DNA from: CANMXU01 sp052030545
Lineage (GTDB): Bacteria; Pseudomonadota; Gammaproteobacteria; Enterobacterales; Alteromonadaceae
NCBI RefSeq assembly: GCF_052030545.1
Contig: NZ_JBPDIH010000010.1
Location: 62,001 to 126,000, forward strand
DNA length: 64,000 bases
Direction: 5' to 3'
Shown: positions 35,517 to 45,093 of the stretch, piece by piece
Numbering within the stretch: the first letter of the stretch is position 1
Layout: each line of letters starts with the position of its first letter
Notes under the pieces: model-generated
The model's database searches: none
Seen by the model: the letters and a program-made list of their open reading frames with translations, nothing else
What the model was told of the DNA's origin: nothing
Made by a program: the position numbers and the translations under genes

Positions 35517-37973
35517 ATGATGCACATAATATTATTACTAAAATCAATCAAACAAGGGCATAACCCTGCGCTTTTATTTTTATTATTATTCATTCCATTC
35601 AATGCGTTATCATCTAATAACACCCAAGAAACGGGTGTCGCTTATCAGCAAATGATCAACCAACAATGGCTTTATCTTGAGCAGGATTTACAAGATGTTG
35701 GCGCTGTGAACAAGGAAAAAAACTGGCAACCAGTGACTTTACCGCACTCTTGGAACAGCAAAGATACATTAGACAGTGTGCCCGGATACCGACGAAGCGC
35801 AAGTTGGTATAAACGACACTTAACCTTAGCCAAAATTAAAGCAAAAAAAACTATTCTTTATTTCGAAGGTGCTAACTTTGAAACCAAGTTATATGTCAAT
35901 CAAAAACTGGTTGGTGAACATATTGGCGGCTACCTTGGTTTCGAGTTTGATATTTCAGAATATGTTACTGCTGGTGAAAATGAAATATTGGTTAGAGTTT
36001 CCAATGCTTATAATAAGAACCTCATTCCTTCTCAAAAAGCAGACTTCTTTTTACATGGCGGTATTACTCGCGATGTTTGGCTAAAACAATACCCCGACGT
36101 TTATTTGCAAGATCTGGTGGTAAAAACCCCTAAGGTTTCGCACCAACAAGCTAATACCACAGTCACATTTAGTACCAATACCTTGCCAACTAGCGCCGAT
36201 TATGAAGTCATCGCTTCGTTATATGCTCCAGATAAGACATTGATCGAGACTAAAAAGTTATCTCAACTCGGTGTTGAAAATATGACGGTTGAATTTTCAA
36301 CGTTATCAGCTCCTAAGCTATGGTCACCCGATCACCCAAACCTGTATCAAGTCAGCGTAAAATTATTTAAAAATAAGCAATTACAACATGCCATCACTGA
36401 AAACATTGGCTACCGTTGGTTTGAAATGCGCGCCAACAAGGGTTTTTTCATTAATGGTGAACGTGTACTGATACGCGGAACTCATCGCCATGAAGAGCAC
36501 GCTGGCTTAGGTGCGGCACTGTCGAATGAACAGCACCGAAAAGACATGGAACAAATTAAGGAGATGGGCGCAAATTTTGTTCGTTTAGCTCATTACCCAC
36601 AAGATCCTGAAGTATACAAAGCCGCAAATGAACTGGGTTTAGTATTATGGGATGAACTTCCTTGGTGTCGAGGAGGCAAAGGTGGTCATGAGTGGGAACA
36701 AAATACCGAACGTTTGCTTAGAGCACAAATTAAACAAAATATTAACCACCCAAGCATAGCATTTTGGTCGCTTGGCAATGAAATTTATTGGGAAGAAGAT
36801 TTTGTTGGTGGCGGTCGCGACGAAGTGATCATGCCTTATTTAACAAAACTTAATAGCTTAGTAAAACAGCTTGACCCAACTCGCTTAACCACCATTAGAA
36901 AATACTACCCAAGTGCAACACTAGTCGACGCTTTTTCTCCTTCTATTTGGGCCGGTTGGTATGGCGGTGCTTATGATCAATATGAAGAAGCACTAACAAC
37001 GTCAATGAAGAAATACCCAACCTTCTTGCATATGGAATATGGCGGTTCTAGTCATGTCGGTCGACATACAGAAACACCTATTAGTTCATCTGGTATTGCT
37101 GGTGGACAAGTATCGGTTTCTGAAGCTATGAACCAAGCCATAGTGAAAAGTGTCGCCAAAGATTCTGACTGGAACGAAAATTACATGGTTGATCTATTTG
37201 ATTGGCATTTACGTGCCTCTGAACAAATGCCAAATTTTGCCGGTAATGCGCAATGGGCGTTCAAAGACTTTGGCACGCCACTTCGTCCTTTAAACCCAAT
37301 TCCGTTTATGAATCAAAAAGGGTTAGTCGATGCTTCAGGTAAACCAAAAGACGCCTATTACGTATTTAAAAGTTATTGGAGCAAAGAACCGTTTTGTTAT
37401 ATTGAATCAAAAACATGGACGCACAGAAATGGTCCAAAAGAAGGTAGAAACGTCAATGTATACTGTAACACTGAACAAGCTGAATTATCATTAAACGGTA
37501 AATCATTAGGGGTGAAAACCAATGACAAAAGTATTTTTCCAGCCGGAGGGTTAGTTTGGAAAGTACCCTTTATTTCAGGTAAAAATACCCTTGAAGTTAC
37601 CGGCTTTAATGGCAAGAACAACGTGGCTCAAGACACCTTAGCCATTACCTACCTAACTGGCAAACATGGTAAATATGATCATATTTCGTTAACGTCAACA
37701 CCGTTATCAAATGGTAATATGTTAATCACCGCAGAAGCTCAAGATAGCAAAGGCAATCGAGTACTGGATTATTCAGAGCGCGCTTATTTTTCTAACCTAG
37801 AAGGACATGGCGAACTACTCGAACACTATGGCACACCTACACGCAGCAGTATTATTGAAATGGCAAGCGGTGTTGCGTCAATCGAGTTTGTACCTGATGA
37901 AAACTCCCCTGCTACCATTGAATTTCGCAGCCAAAATATTAAAGGTGTTTACATCGTTATCGATAAAAAATAA
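35517..37973 (+). CDS. Glycoside hydrolase family 2 enzyme, secreted
   Basis: About 819 residues in typical GH2 order: a sugar-binding beta-sandwich (WQPVTLPHSWN to FLHGGITRDVW), an immunoglobulin-like domain, then the TIM barrel from about residue 315 (GTHRHEEH...), and C-terminal beta domains including a DUF4982-like part. The acid/base is probably the Glu of SLGNEIYW (about 421) and the nucleophile the Glu of HMEYGG (about 506). An uncleaved hydrophobic signal precedes SSNNTQ. The frame opens at a TTG (35472), but I prefer the ATG at 35517. It is a beta-galactosidase or beta-glucuronidase type; the substrate is probably an oligosaccharide of the same polysaccharide. Confidence 0.88.
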   Translation: MMHIILLLKSIKQGHNPALLFLLLFIPFNALSSNNTQETGVAYQQMINQQWLYLEQDLQDVGAVNKEKNWQPVTLPHSWNSKDTLDSVPGYRRSASWYKRHLTLAKIKAKKTILYFEGANFETKLYVNQKLVGEHIGGYLGFEFDISEYVTAGENEILVRVSNAYNKNLIPSQKADFFLHGGITRDVWLKQYPDVYLQDLVVKTPKVSHQQANTTVTFSTNTLPTSADYEVIASLYAPDKTLIETKKLSQLGVENMTVEFSTLSAPKLWSPDHPNLYQVSVKLFKNKQLQHAITENIGYRWFEMRANKGFFINGERVLIRGTHRHEEHAGLGAALSNEQHRKDMEQIKEMGANFVRLAHYPQDPEVYKAANELGLVLWDELPWCRGGKGGHEWEQNTERLLRAQIKQNINHPSIAFWSLGNEIYWEEDFVGGGRDEVIMPYLTKLNSLVKQLDPTRLTTIRKYYPSATLVDAFSPSIWAGWYGGAYDQYEEALTTSMKKYPTFLHMEYGGSSHVGRHTETPISSSGIAGGQVSVSEAMNQAIVKSVAKDSDWNENYMVDLFDWHLRASEQMPNFAGNAQWAFKDFGTPLRPLNPIPFMNQKGLVDASGKPKDAYYVFKSYWSKEPFCYIESKTWTHRNGPKEGRNVNVYCNTEQAELSLNGKSLGVKTNDKSIFPAGGLVWKVPFISGKNTLEVTGFNGKNNVAQDTLAITYLTGKHGKYDHISLTSTPLSNGNMLITAEAQDSKGNRVLDYSERAYFSNLEGHGELLEHYGTPTRSSIIEMASGVASIEFVPDENSPATIEFRSQNIKGVYIVIDKK

Positions 37974-38034
37974 CTGAGTATGAATTTATTTATGCTCTGA
38001 TGCGATTTAATTAGCACATCACCTTTATAACACT

Positions 38035-38069
38035 AGCTTGAGTCACCACTCCCTGACTCAAGCTTTTTT
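38035..38069 (+). terminator. Rho-independent terminator after GH2
   Basis: A perfect 11-bp stem (agcttgagtca / tgactcaagct) with an 8-base loop is followed by a run of Ts. Confidence 0.88.
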
Positions 38070-38174
38070 GCTTTTTAAATTGTAGGCGCCATAGCTTCAA
38101 TAGGCTTGTTTAACAGACAGATAATAGGCTAGTATTCCTCATGAATTTTATAACTATGCGTCAGTTCAAAGCAT

Positions 38175-38192
38175 TGGTAAGTAAATTTACCA
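38175..38192. promoter_or_regulatory. Palindrome before the sigma-factor gene
   Basis: The sequence tggtaagtaaatttacca has TGGTAA/TTACCA arms and an inner perfect palindrome gtaaatttac, 23 bases before the sigma start. It may be an operator for autoregulation or a GntR-related site; it differs from the TGGCCTTACCA sites. Confidence 0.4.
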
Positions 38193-38214
38193 TTCAGTTT
38201 TAAAAGGTGCTCAC

Positions 38215-38796
38215 TTGTCTTCTCCTAAAACCAGTATTAACCCGCAGCTATCCTCCCACCACAAAAATGAACAAAATCTCGCTGAGGGTTTTGCACAGCT
38301 GTTTGAACCTAACAAAAATAGACTATACCGATATATTTACGTGTCTGTTTGGGATAGCGCAGCAGCTGACGATATTTTTCAAGACACCAGCTTAACCTTA
38401 TGGAATGAATTTTCAAACTTTGAACCGGGAAGCGATTTTTCAAAGTGGGCAACCTGTATTGCTTTCAATCGTATTAGGGCATTTCGACGCACCCAAAATA
38501 AATATCAGTTAGGTTTAGACGATGATCTATTGCAAGAATTTAGTAATAACCTCCCTACTATTGAAACCAGCCCTACCTCTCAGGAGGTAAAGTGGCGCCA
38601 TTTAGAGCATTGCCGCACACAACTGCCCCGTACAATGCAAGAAGTCTACAACTATTTTTACAATCATAATTTACAGGCACAAGACATTGCCGAAAACTCT
38701 GGACGTTCTATTTACGCCATACGTAAGGCCATACATAAAATACGCAAAAAGCTATTTGATTGTGTTGAAAAAAAATATAGCGGAGCTGGAAAATGA
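38215..38796 (+). CDS. ECF-type sigma factor (planctomycete/verrucomicrobial-like subgroup)
   Basis: A 193-residue sigma-70 family protein. Region 2 covers about residues 20-90 (LYRYIYVSVWDSAAADDIFQDT with the core-binding and -10 recognising helices) and region 4 about 125-185, with a helix-turn-helix containing QAQDIAENSGRSIYAIRKAI. It starts with TTG: the frame has no ATG or GTG before the conserved region, and AAGG lies 7 bases upstream. It overlaps the anti-sigma gene by 4 bases. The closest style I recognise is the Rhodopirellula/Verrucomicrobium sigma group, which often pairs with FecR-LamG proteins. It probably switches on local hydrolase genes. Confidence 0.85.
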   Translation: MSSPKTSINPQLSSHHKNEQNLAEGFAQLFEPNKNRLYRYIYVSVWDSAAADDIFQDTSLTLWNEFSNFEPGSDFSKWATCIAFNRIRAFRRTQNKYQLGLDDDLLQEFSNNLPTIETSPTSQEVKWRHLEHCRTQLPRTMQEVYNYFYNHNLQAQDIAENSGRSIYAIRKAIHKIRKKLFDCVEKKYSGAGK

Positions 38797-40475
38797 TCAG
38801 AAGTGAAAAGTTCGCCGCTATTCGTGAGATTGCTGATGCGATAGGAACAAAATCAGCAACGGTAGAACAAGAGAAACAACTCGCTCAGTTACTCAGGGGT
38901 AATATTGAAGCACAAAGTTTTTTCTACGATTACATGAGCATGCACGTTTATTTACTCTCTGACACCGATCATAATTTTGAATTTTCCTACAAACGAATCA
39001 CTGAAACAGCCGTGACCGAAGAACTTGTTGTTCGCCGTAAAAACAACCAACCAATAGCTAATAACCTGCCGATGGTTAACAATACAACGCAAGATTTATT
39101 AGCTTCAAACGAAAAACAAAAAACTGAAAACGTTAAAAAAACACCTCCACCTAGCAATGCTAAATTATGGGGCATAATATCCACCTTATTGTTATTGCTG
39201 TTAATCATCTGGCAACTGTTTTACCAACAATCTACGTCTAAAATTGCAGAAATAGCACACGGAAAAATCGCAATTATTGGGCAAGGCTCGATCGAAGGAG
39301 ATCATGTATTTTCTGGCGAATATGAAATAGTACAACAGTCTAGCTTAATACTCGCAGATGGTGACATTTTGCACTTAGCGCCTCACTCAAAGATTAAGCT
39401 TTTTAATAATAATGAAATGCGACTCATCGATGGTAAGTTAAGTATTGAATCAACCTCACACAACAATATTATTGTACACGGACCAAATTTCACCTTGCAC
39501 TCAAATGGTGGAGAGCTTTCACTCGATTTAACGCACAATCATTCAAACCCCATAATCGATAGTGGTGAATACACTTTATTAATACCAAGTCGCTGGCAAC
39601 CCAAACATTTTTGGAGTTTTGATAGTCAAAGTGATCGCGCCATAGATTCCGTAGGCGGTGCCACAGGCATACCAGCAATAGGAGCTACCCGCATCAACGG
39701 CATTACCGGCCAAGGTGCTTTTATTTTTGATAATAGCGCCGATGCACGAATAGATGTTGGCTCAGGTGGTGGTACAGCTCCGGCAACAGGATCTTTTTCG
39801 GTGACAGACGGCGTCACCATTGAAGCCCTTATTCGTCCTGAGTTTTCTGGCAAATTTAAAGCAATAGATGTTATCTTTCGAAAAGATAGAGGCGATGATG
39901 AACTCCGCATGCTGCTTAGTTTTCAGCATGACCAAGGTAAAAGCTACTTAAGGCCAAAAGGTGATTTTAACGAAAGTTTAAGTTTTGGTTTATACATTGT
40001 TGGTCAAGGTTACCATGAATTAAAACTACCGCTTGATGGTCGTGAAGGCCGACCGACCTTAGCTCAACTAAAAGAAGGTGATTTTCATCATATTGTCGCC
40101 AGCTATCATGTAATTACCGGTTTAAAGACCATTTATATTGATGGTGAACTGCTTGCCAGCTATCAATATCCCCCAGGTTCAAAAATATTAACAGGTGGCC
40201 CTGGGCAAGCGTCTATCGGCAATAACCCAGCAGAGTCGCGTTGGGCTAAAGAGGCTTTTGCAGGCACAATTGATGAAGTGGCTTTTTACGATTTTGCACT
40301 TTCGCCATTGATACTGAAAAAACACTTCAACAATGCTCAGCAAGGCAATAATTACTTTGGTTTTCCACCAAGCGCTACCCCTTTGCCAAAAGATATTCAA
40401 TTGGCGTTACCTGCCTTTACGGTTGTTCAACTTGACCCTTTAACCGGACTGCCCTATCAAGTCATTGAGCAATAA
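38793..40475 (+). CDS. FecR-like anti-sigma protein with an extracytoplasmic LamG domain
   Basis: A 560-residue single-pass membrane protein. Residues 1-120 are a cytoplasmic anti-sigma-like region, 125-144 a membrane helix, and 150-255 a FecR-like beta domain (HGKIAIIGQGS to LADGDILHLAPHSKIKL). About 270-510 is a LamG/concanavalin-like lectin domain (KHFWSFD, GVTIEALIRPEF, GDFHHIVASY, AGTIDEVAFYD). In classical FecR systems a TonB receptor relays the signal; here a lectin-like domain is fused directly, so the protein may sense glycan itself in the periplasm and release the sigma factor. No catalytic residues are recognisable in the lectin part. Co-translated with the sigma gene. Confidence 0.82.
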   Translation: MIRSEKFAAIREIADAIGTKSATVEQEKQLAQLLRGNIEAQSFFYDYMSMHVYLLSDTDHNFEFSYKRITETAVTEELVVRRKNNQPIANNLPMVNNTTQDLLASNEKQKTENVKKTPPPSNAKLWGIISTLLLLLLIIWQLFYQQSTSKIAEIAHGKIAIIGQGSIEGDHVFSGEYEIVQQSSLILADGDILHLAPHSKIKLFNNNEMRLIDGKLSIESTSHNNIIVHGPNFTLHSNGGELSLDLTHNHSNPIIDSGEYTLLIPSRWQPKHFWSFDSQSDRAIDSVGGATGIPAIGATRINGITGQGAFIFDNSADARIDVGSGGGTAPATGSFSVTDGVTIEALIRPEFSGKFKAIDVIFRKDRGDDELRMLLSFQHDQGKSYLRPKGDFNESLSFGLYIVGQGYHELKLPLDGREGRPTLAQLKEGDFHHIVASYHVITGLKTIYIDGELLASYQYPPGSKILTGGPGQASIGNNPAESRWAKEAFAGTIDEVAFYDFALSPLILKKHFNNAQQGNNYFGFPPSATPLPKDIQLALPAFTVVQLDPLTGLPYQVIEQ

Positions 40476-40496
40476 CACCAGCGACAGTTGCTACCA

Positions 40497-40529
40497 CTGC
40501 CAATGTGACTTAACCAGTGACATTGGCAG
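40497..40529 (+). terminator. Hairpin after the anti-sigma gene
   Basis: The arms ctgccaatgt and acattggcag pair over 10 bases around a 13-base loop, 22 bases after the stop codon. There is no strong T-tract, so it is a weak terminator or stabiliser. Confidence 0.5.
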
Positions 40530-40703
40530 CTAGTACTCATTTAAAAAAATTAAAAACCATGGGTATCAATTTCAAGAATCGGTGACTTAGTCTTATATGC
40601 ATCACAGCTTTTATGCATATACATACAACGCAGTTAATCACTGCCAAGTGCAGCATTAACTAAATAGTGCGCTTGCTAAGTACAGTGCTTATTAGGACAC
40701 CAC

Positions 40704-43091
40704 ATGACTAAAAAAATAACAATGCTCTGGCTCATCACCAGCTTATTAACCTTAACTTCATTTCAATCAGTCGCGCTCAAATGGGATGCAGAATGGATTT
40801 GGACTAAACAAAAAATTGGCAATCCAAACACTTGGGTAGCGCTGCGTAAAGAAATCGATATCACTGATTTTGATAAGATAGCAGCTAATGAAACAATAAC
40901 CGCTTATATCAGCGCCGATACCAAATATTGGTTATGGATCAATGGTGAAATGGTGGTGTTTGAAGGCAGTTATACCGGTGGCCCATCGCCAGTAAAAGCC
41001 TCGCCTCGCGTTGACGGTTTTCCCATTGCATCGAATAAATATTACGACCAAGTTGATATCAAGAAATACTTAAAAAAAGGTAAAAACACCATTGCAGCTT
41101 TAGCTTGGTATTATGGCGCTAATGGTGACAAAGGCACCCACATTTCTTCGAGAATTGGTGGTTTTATATTTCAGGCTAAGGTGGGCGAACAGCTCATTAT
41201 TTCTGATGCCTCATGGAAAGCTAAAAAGCATGAGTCTTACCAACCAGTAGAGAAAGAAAAACACCGCCGAGTTGCTGCATGGAGCGTTAATTATGATGCC
41301 CGCAATGACATGGGTGATTGGGGTAACGACGCATGGTATTTACAGGGTTATGACGACTCTAAGTGGAAAGCGGCCAATAGTGCAAAAACCCCTCCTCGCG
41401 CCCCGTTTTTCGAGTTATTCCCGAGTGAAATTCCACCATTAAATAATTATGGCTTAGCTAACTGTACAAACTTCCCAGCATCCAAGTTCCCGTTTATCAG
41501 TGACGGTAAAAAAATAAAATGTAAGTTAGATTTTAATAAAAACTTCACGCCCTATTTTGATATCGAAGCAAAAGAAGGTTTAAAAGTACACGTAAAATCT
41601 AACATGCGTCTAAATACTATTCAGACCTTTTACACCACCAAGCAAGGTCGCCAGCAGTTTGAATCCTACTCTTGGATGAATGGTCGCATTATTGAATACA
41701 CTATTCCAAAAGGTGTAAAGGTACACGGTTTGAAGTATCGCTGGACAGGCGTTGGTTCAACACCAGGACATTTTGAATCTGACGATCCATGGTTCTCACG
41801 CATTTGGCAGATGTCTGAAAACACCTTATACATTTGTGCTCGCGATAACTTTATGGACACTCCAGACCGTGAACGCGGTCTGTGGATTGGTGACGTTGCC
41901 GACCAAGCAAGCTACCTTTTCTACTCTATGGATAAACCCGGCCGCGATTTGCTGAAAAAAGCAATTAAAGTCACCATGGCCTTTAGTGATTCTGAATCGG
42001 GTGTATTTGCTGGTTTAGGCCCAGGGCGTTTTCGTGAATTACCGGCGCAAAGCTTACAATTTATTGAACAAGCGATTTGGCACTATTATTACAACACAGG
42101 TGATAAAGAAACGCTTGCTTATGCCTACCCATATGTACATAGATACCTAACCCTGTGGGGCATTAAAAACAATGGCCTTGCGACCTTTAGAAATGGCGCA
42201 TGGAAGTGGACCGATTGGGGCCCGCAAGACACGATTGATTACGATGTAATCCAAAACGCTTTGTATTACAGCGCTTTAGTATCTGCACGTAAAATGGCAA
42301 AAGCCTTAAACGACAATACTCATATAGCGTTTTACGATCAACGAATTACAGAGCTGAAAAAAGCCTTCCAACAACACTTTTGGCAAGATGGTTTTTACAG
42401 TAGCAACCCGAAAAAGTTCAAAGATGATAGAGCTAATGCCATCGCTATTTTATTTGGTTTAGCCAAGTCAGAGCAGTATCAACAAATTGTCGATAACGTA
42501 TTAATTCCTAATCACTTTGCCAGCCCGCATTTTGAATGGATGATTTATAACGCCATGGCAATTTCAGGCCGTTACGACGATGCGTTAGCGCGAATGAAAC
42601 AACGTTATGGCAAGCAAGTGGATAACAAAGAACGCTCCACCTTAACCGAGTATATGGACGGTCGTGGCACCGAAAACCACGCATGGAATGCTCCCGCTAC
42701 GGTACTAAGCCAATATATTGCCGGCATTGCACCAACATCAGTGGCTTGGAAAACTTATGAAATCATGCCGAATATGGCACACATGAAGCACATCAAACAA
42801 TCAGTGCCAAGCGTGCAAGGTGATATTGATTTTGATATTCAACGCACCGGCTCATCAATCACCATCGCATTAACCTCGCCAGCTAACACTACTGCCGTCG
42901 TCGGTATTCCTAAAGAATATTTTGAAATTGGCCGTGTTAAGGTTAATGGCAAAACCGTGTGGACAAAAAACAGTTCATTCTGGAATAAGCCTGAAAAACT
43001 AACGGGCATTAACTTTATTGACGAAGACAAAAAGTATCTGAAGTTTGAAGTCACTAATGGCACTTGGTCTGTCAACGCGACACAAGATTAA
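40704..43091 (+). CDS. GH78 alpha-L-rhamnosidase, secreted
   Basis: A 795-residue GH78 enzyme with a cleavable signal (MTKKITMLWLITSLLTLTSF). Two N-terminal beta domains bind the sugar (DAEWIWTKQK, SADTKYWLWINGE). The (alpha/alpha)6 barrel starts at about residue 365. The family signature DTPDRERGLWIGDVA supplies the acid residue, followed by TDWGPQDTIDYDV, and the Glu of GRGTENHAWNA is probably the catalytic base. It releases L-rhamnose from oligosaccharide ends and feeds rhaI/rhaB/rhaEW. Convergent with the sulfatase gene, and a step downstream of the sigma/anti-sigma pair that may control it. Confidence 0.92.
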   Translation: MTKKITMLWLITSLLTLTSFQSVALKWDAEWIWTKQKIGNPNTWVALRKEIDITDFDKIAANETITAYISADTKYWLWINGEMVVFEGSYTGGPSPVKASPRVDGFPIASNKYYDQVDIKKYLKKGKNTIAALAWYYGANGDKGTHISSRIGGFIFQAKVGEQLIISDASWKAKKHESYQPVEKEKHRRVAAWSVNYDARNDMGDWGNDAWYLQGYDDSKWKAANSAKTPPRAPFFELFPSEIPPLNNYGLANCTNFPASKFPFISDGKKIKCKLDFNKNFTPYFDIEAKEGLKVHVKSNMRLNTIQTFYTTKQGRQQFESYSWMNGRIIEYTIPKGVKVHGLKYRWTGVGSTPGHFESDDPWFSRIWQMSENTLYICARDNFMDTPDRERGLWIGDVADQASYLFYSMDKPGRDLLKKAIKVTMAFSDSESGVFAGLGPGRFRELPAQSLQFIEQAIWHYYYNTGDKETLAYAYPYVHRYLTLWGIKNNGLATFRNGAWKWTDWGPQDTIDYDVIQNALYYSALVSARKMAKALNDNTHIAFYDQRITELKKAFQQHFWQDGFYSSNPKKFKDDRANAIAILFGLAKSEQYQQIVDNVLIPNHFASPHFEWMIYNAMAISGRYDDALARMKQRYGKQVDNKERSTLTEYMDGRGTENHAWNAPATVLSQYIAGIAPTSVAWKTYEIMPNMAHMKHIKQSVPSVQGDIDFDIQRTGSSITIALTSPANTTAVVGIPKEYFEIGRVKVNGKTVWTKNSSFWNKPEKLTGINFIDEDKKYLKFEVTNGTWSVNATQD

Positions 43092-43100
43092 TAACACAAA

Positions 43101-43130
43101 GGCCATGTACTTTAGTAAGTTCATGGCCTA
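43101..43130. terminator. Bidirectional hairpin between GH78 and sulfatase
   Basis: A stem of 13 bases with one mismatch (aggccatgtactt / aagttcatggcct) and a 4-base loop lies between the two convergent genes. Confidence 0.65.
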
Positions 43131-43209
43131 TCTTCAAATGCGCTAGCACAAATACGATAACAAATAGTCTATAAGAGAATGATGACCCACCTTTAGTGAG
43201 TAACCATAC

Positions 43210-44919
43210 TTAATACGGGTCTTTTGGTTTTAATTTAATCAGTTGCGAGTAATCAATAATACCATTTTCTTTTTTCCATTTTTCAGCCATCGCTGTCAGC
43301 TTAACCACCAATTCTGGATGTTTAGAGGCTAAATTATTTGCTTCACCTGGGTCCTTTTGTAAGTCATAAAGTTCATAAACAATCCCAGGTTTTGCAAGTG
43401 TTTGTAAATACCAACCAGGCTCAATTAGTAATTTCCAACGCCCTTGATAAACCACACTTTGTTGTCCTTTATCATTAAAGAAAATGGCTTCAGGCGGCGC
43501 CATGTTTTCACCTTGCAAACTTGCAAGCACACTGCGACCATCAGGTTTTCTAGGCATTGAACCATGAAATTTTTCAGGGAAAGGTGTTTTAGTAATTTCC
43601 AATAAGGTTGGCACGATATCCCCTACCCACACAAGATCGTTCGAAATGGTATTCGGTGCGATAATCCCAGGCCAGCTCGCAATTGCATGAGTTCTTGCAC
43701 CACCTTCCCATAACAGTGCTTTAACCCCTTTATAAGGTGAATTCATTAAATCGCCAATATGTGCCGCTGCGCCATTATCTGAAAAATATAAAATGAGGGT
43801 ATTTTCATATTCTCCGCTTTGTTTTAATTGCGCGATAAATTTTCCAACATTTTCGTCAATTTTTTCAACCATGGCGGCGTGAACAGCAGCTTGTAAACGA
43901 AATTCTTCTAATTTTTCTTGTTTTTGATTGCTCCACAATACATTGGTATTGACAATTTGTGCACTGTCAGGAAAGAGATCTTTCGCCACTAAGCCCGCAT
44001 GACGGTCATCTGCAATTTTCTGTATATTTTCATAGCGTTTTAAATATTTTTGAACAAGTTCTTCTGGTGCTTGCAAAGGTTTATGCGGTGCACGATAAGC
44101 CAAATACATAAAAAACGGTTGTTCACTTTTAGATGCCTCGGTAACCATATCAATAGCGCGATCAGTCACCCCGTCGGTAGCATAAAACGCACGGCCCGAT
44201 TTACCATCACAAGCACCATAACGTTGTTTATTAAACTCCGTTTTAGTGAAACAACGCATACGGTAGTTGTAATCATATTTAAGACTAGCCCTTTGATTAT
44301 TCAGGTAATATTCATGCTTATCTTCAGGAGTAACAAACAGGTTTCCTTGCGCGCCATGAAATACAAAGCTGTTATTAAAACCACGTTGCGGCGGCAAACC
44401 TAAGTAGTCTTGCTCCATTTCTTCTTGTGTAAGCTCCATGCCTGGATGTGTTTCTTTCCAAAGAGGACTCAGCTGCTTAGGGTGGTCTTTAATATAACTA
44501 CCACCTAAATGCCATTTACCAGCCATCAAGGTTTGATAACCATTGCCACTTAACATTTCTGAGATTAAAGGTTGCTCATAAGGTAATCGTCCTCGATGCG
44601 CTTTATATGGCATTTCTCGAACCCAATCACCAACGACACCACCACCAAAACCTACATGTGCCGCATCTACGCCGGTTAATAAAGTGGCTCGTGTTGGGCT
44701 ACATCTGGCATTACTGTAGAAATTGCTAAAACGCACGCCGGTATTGGCTAACTGATCAAGGTTTGGCGTGTCAATTTCGCCACCAAAACTCCCTAAATCG
44801 GTATAACCTGAGTCATCGGATAAAATGACCACTATGTTTGGGCGTTTATCTTCAGCATGGCTAATAAAAGCAAAAAGTGTAATAGATAAAATAAGATAGG
44901 TAGTTAGTAAACTTCTCAT
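43210..44919 (-). CDS. S1-family sulfatase, secreted
   Basis: A 569-residue formylglycine-type sulfatase with a signal peptide ending at about residue 22 (ISHA). The modification motif Cys73-Ser-Pro-Thr-Arg77 is intact and would become formylglycine. The metal ligands LSDDSGYTD (Asp35/Asp36) and YFSDNGAA are present. The overall architecture (C-terminal subdomain ending WKLLIEPGWYLQ) fits arylsulfatase-type S1 enzymes, and it would remove sulfate from the sulfated rhamnose or another sugar. No maturase gene is in the window. The gene faces GH78 and follows the TonB receptor terminator. Confidence 0.9.
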   Translation of the reverse strand: MRSLLTTYLILSITLFAFISHAEDKRPNIVVILSDDSGYTDLGSFGGEIDTPNLDQLANTGVRFSNFYSNARCSPTRATLLTGVDAAHVGFGGGVVGDWVREMPYKAHRGRLPYEQPLISEMLSGNGYQTLMAGKWHLGGSYIKDHPKQLSPLWKETHPGMELTQEEMEQDYLGLPPQRGFNNSFVFHGAQGNLFVTPEDKHEYYLNNQRASLKYDYNYRMRCFTKTEFNKQRYGACDGKSGRAFYATDGVTDRAIDMVTEASKSEQPFFMYLAYRAPHKPLQAPEELVQKYLKRYENIQKIADDRHAGLVAKDLFPDSAQIVNTNVLWSNQKQEKLEEFRLQAAVHAAMVEKIDENVGKFIAQLKQSGEYENTLILYFSDNGAAAHIGDLMNSPYKGVKALLWEGGARTHAIASWPGIIAPNTISNDLVWVGDIVPTLLEITKTPFPEKFHGSMPRKPDGRSVLASLQGENMAPPEAIFFNDKGQQSVVYQGRWKLLIEPGWYLQTLAKPGIVYELYDLQKDPGEANNLASKHPELVVKLTAMAEKWKKENGIIDYSQLIKLKPKDPY

Positions 44920-45007
44920 AATAAATGTTTATTGTTGACAATTTACACTTAGTGTATATTAACGTTTCAGATCTGTCATGAAAAGAATGATGAGGATGTA
45001 CGTTTAC

Positions 45008-45034
45008 CGATTAATTTATATAATAAATTAATCG
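45008..45034. promoter_or_regulatory. AT-rich palindrome upstream of the sulfatase gene
   Basis: A perfect 11-bp inverted repeat (cgattaattta / taaattaatcg) with a 5-base centre, about 90 bases before the sulfatase start. It is a candidate operator. Confidence 0.4.
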
Positions 45035-45039
45035 TCAAA

Positions 45040-45075
45040 AAAAACCTGCTATGACTTTCGCCACAACAGGTTTTT
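45040..45075 (-). terminator. Terminator of the TonB receptor gene
   Basis: The arms aaaaacctg and caggttttt lie 18 bases beyond the receptor stop. On the minus strand the hairpin ends in a T run. Confidence 0.8.
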
Positions 45076-45093
45076 CACTAGTTTCAGTACACT

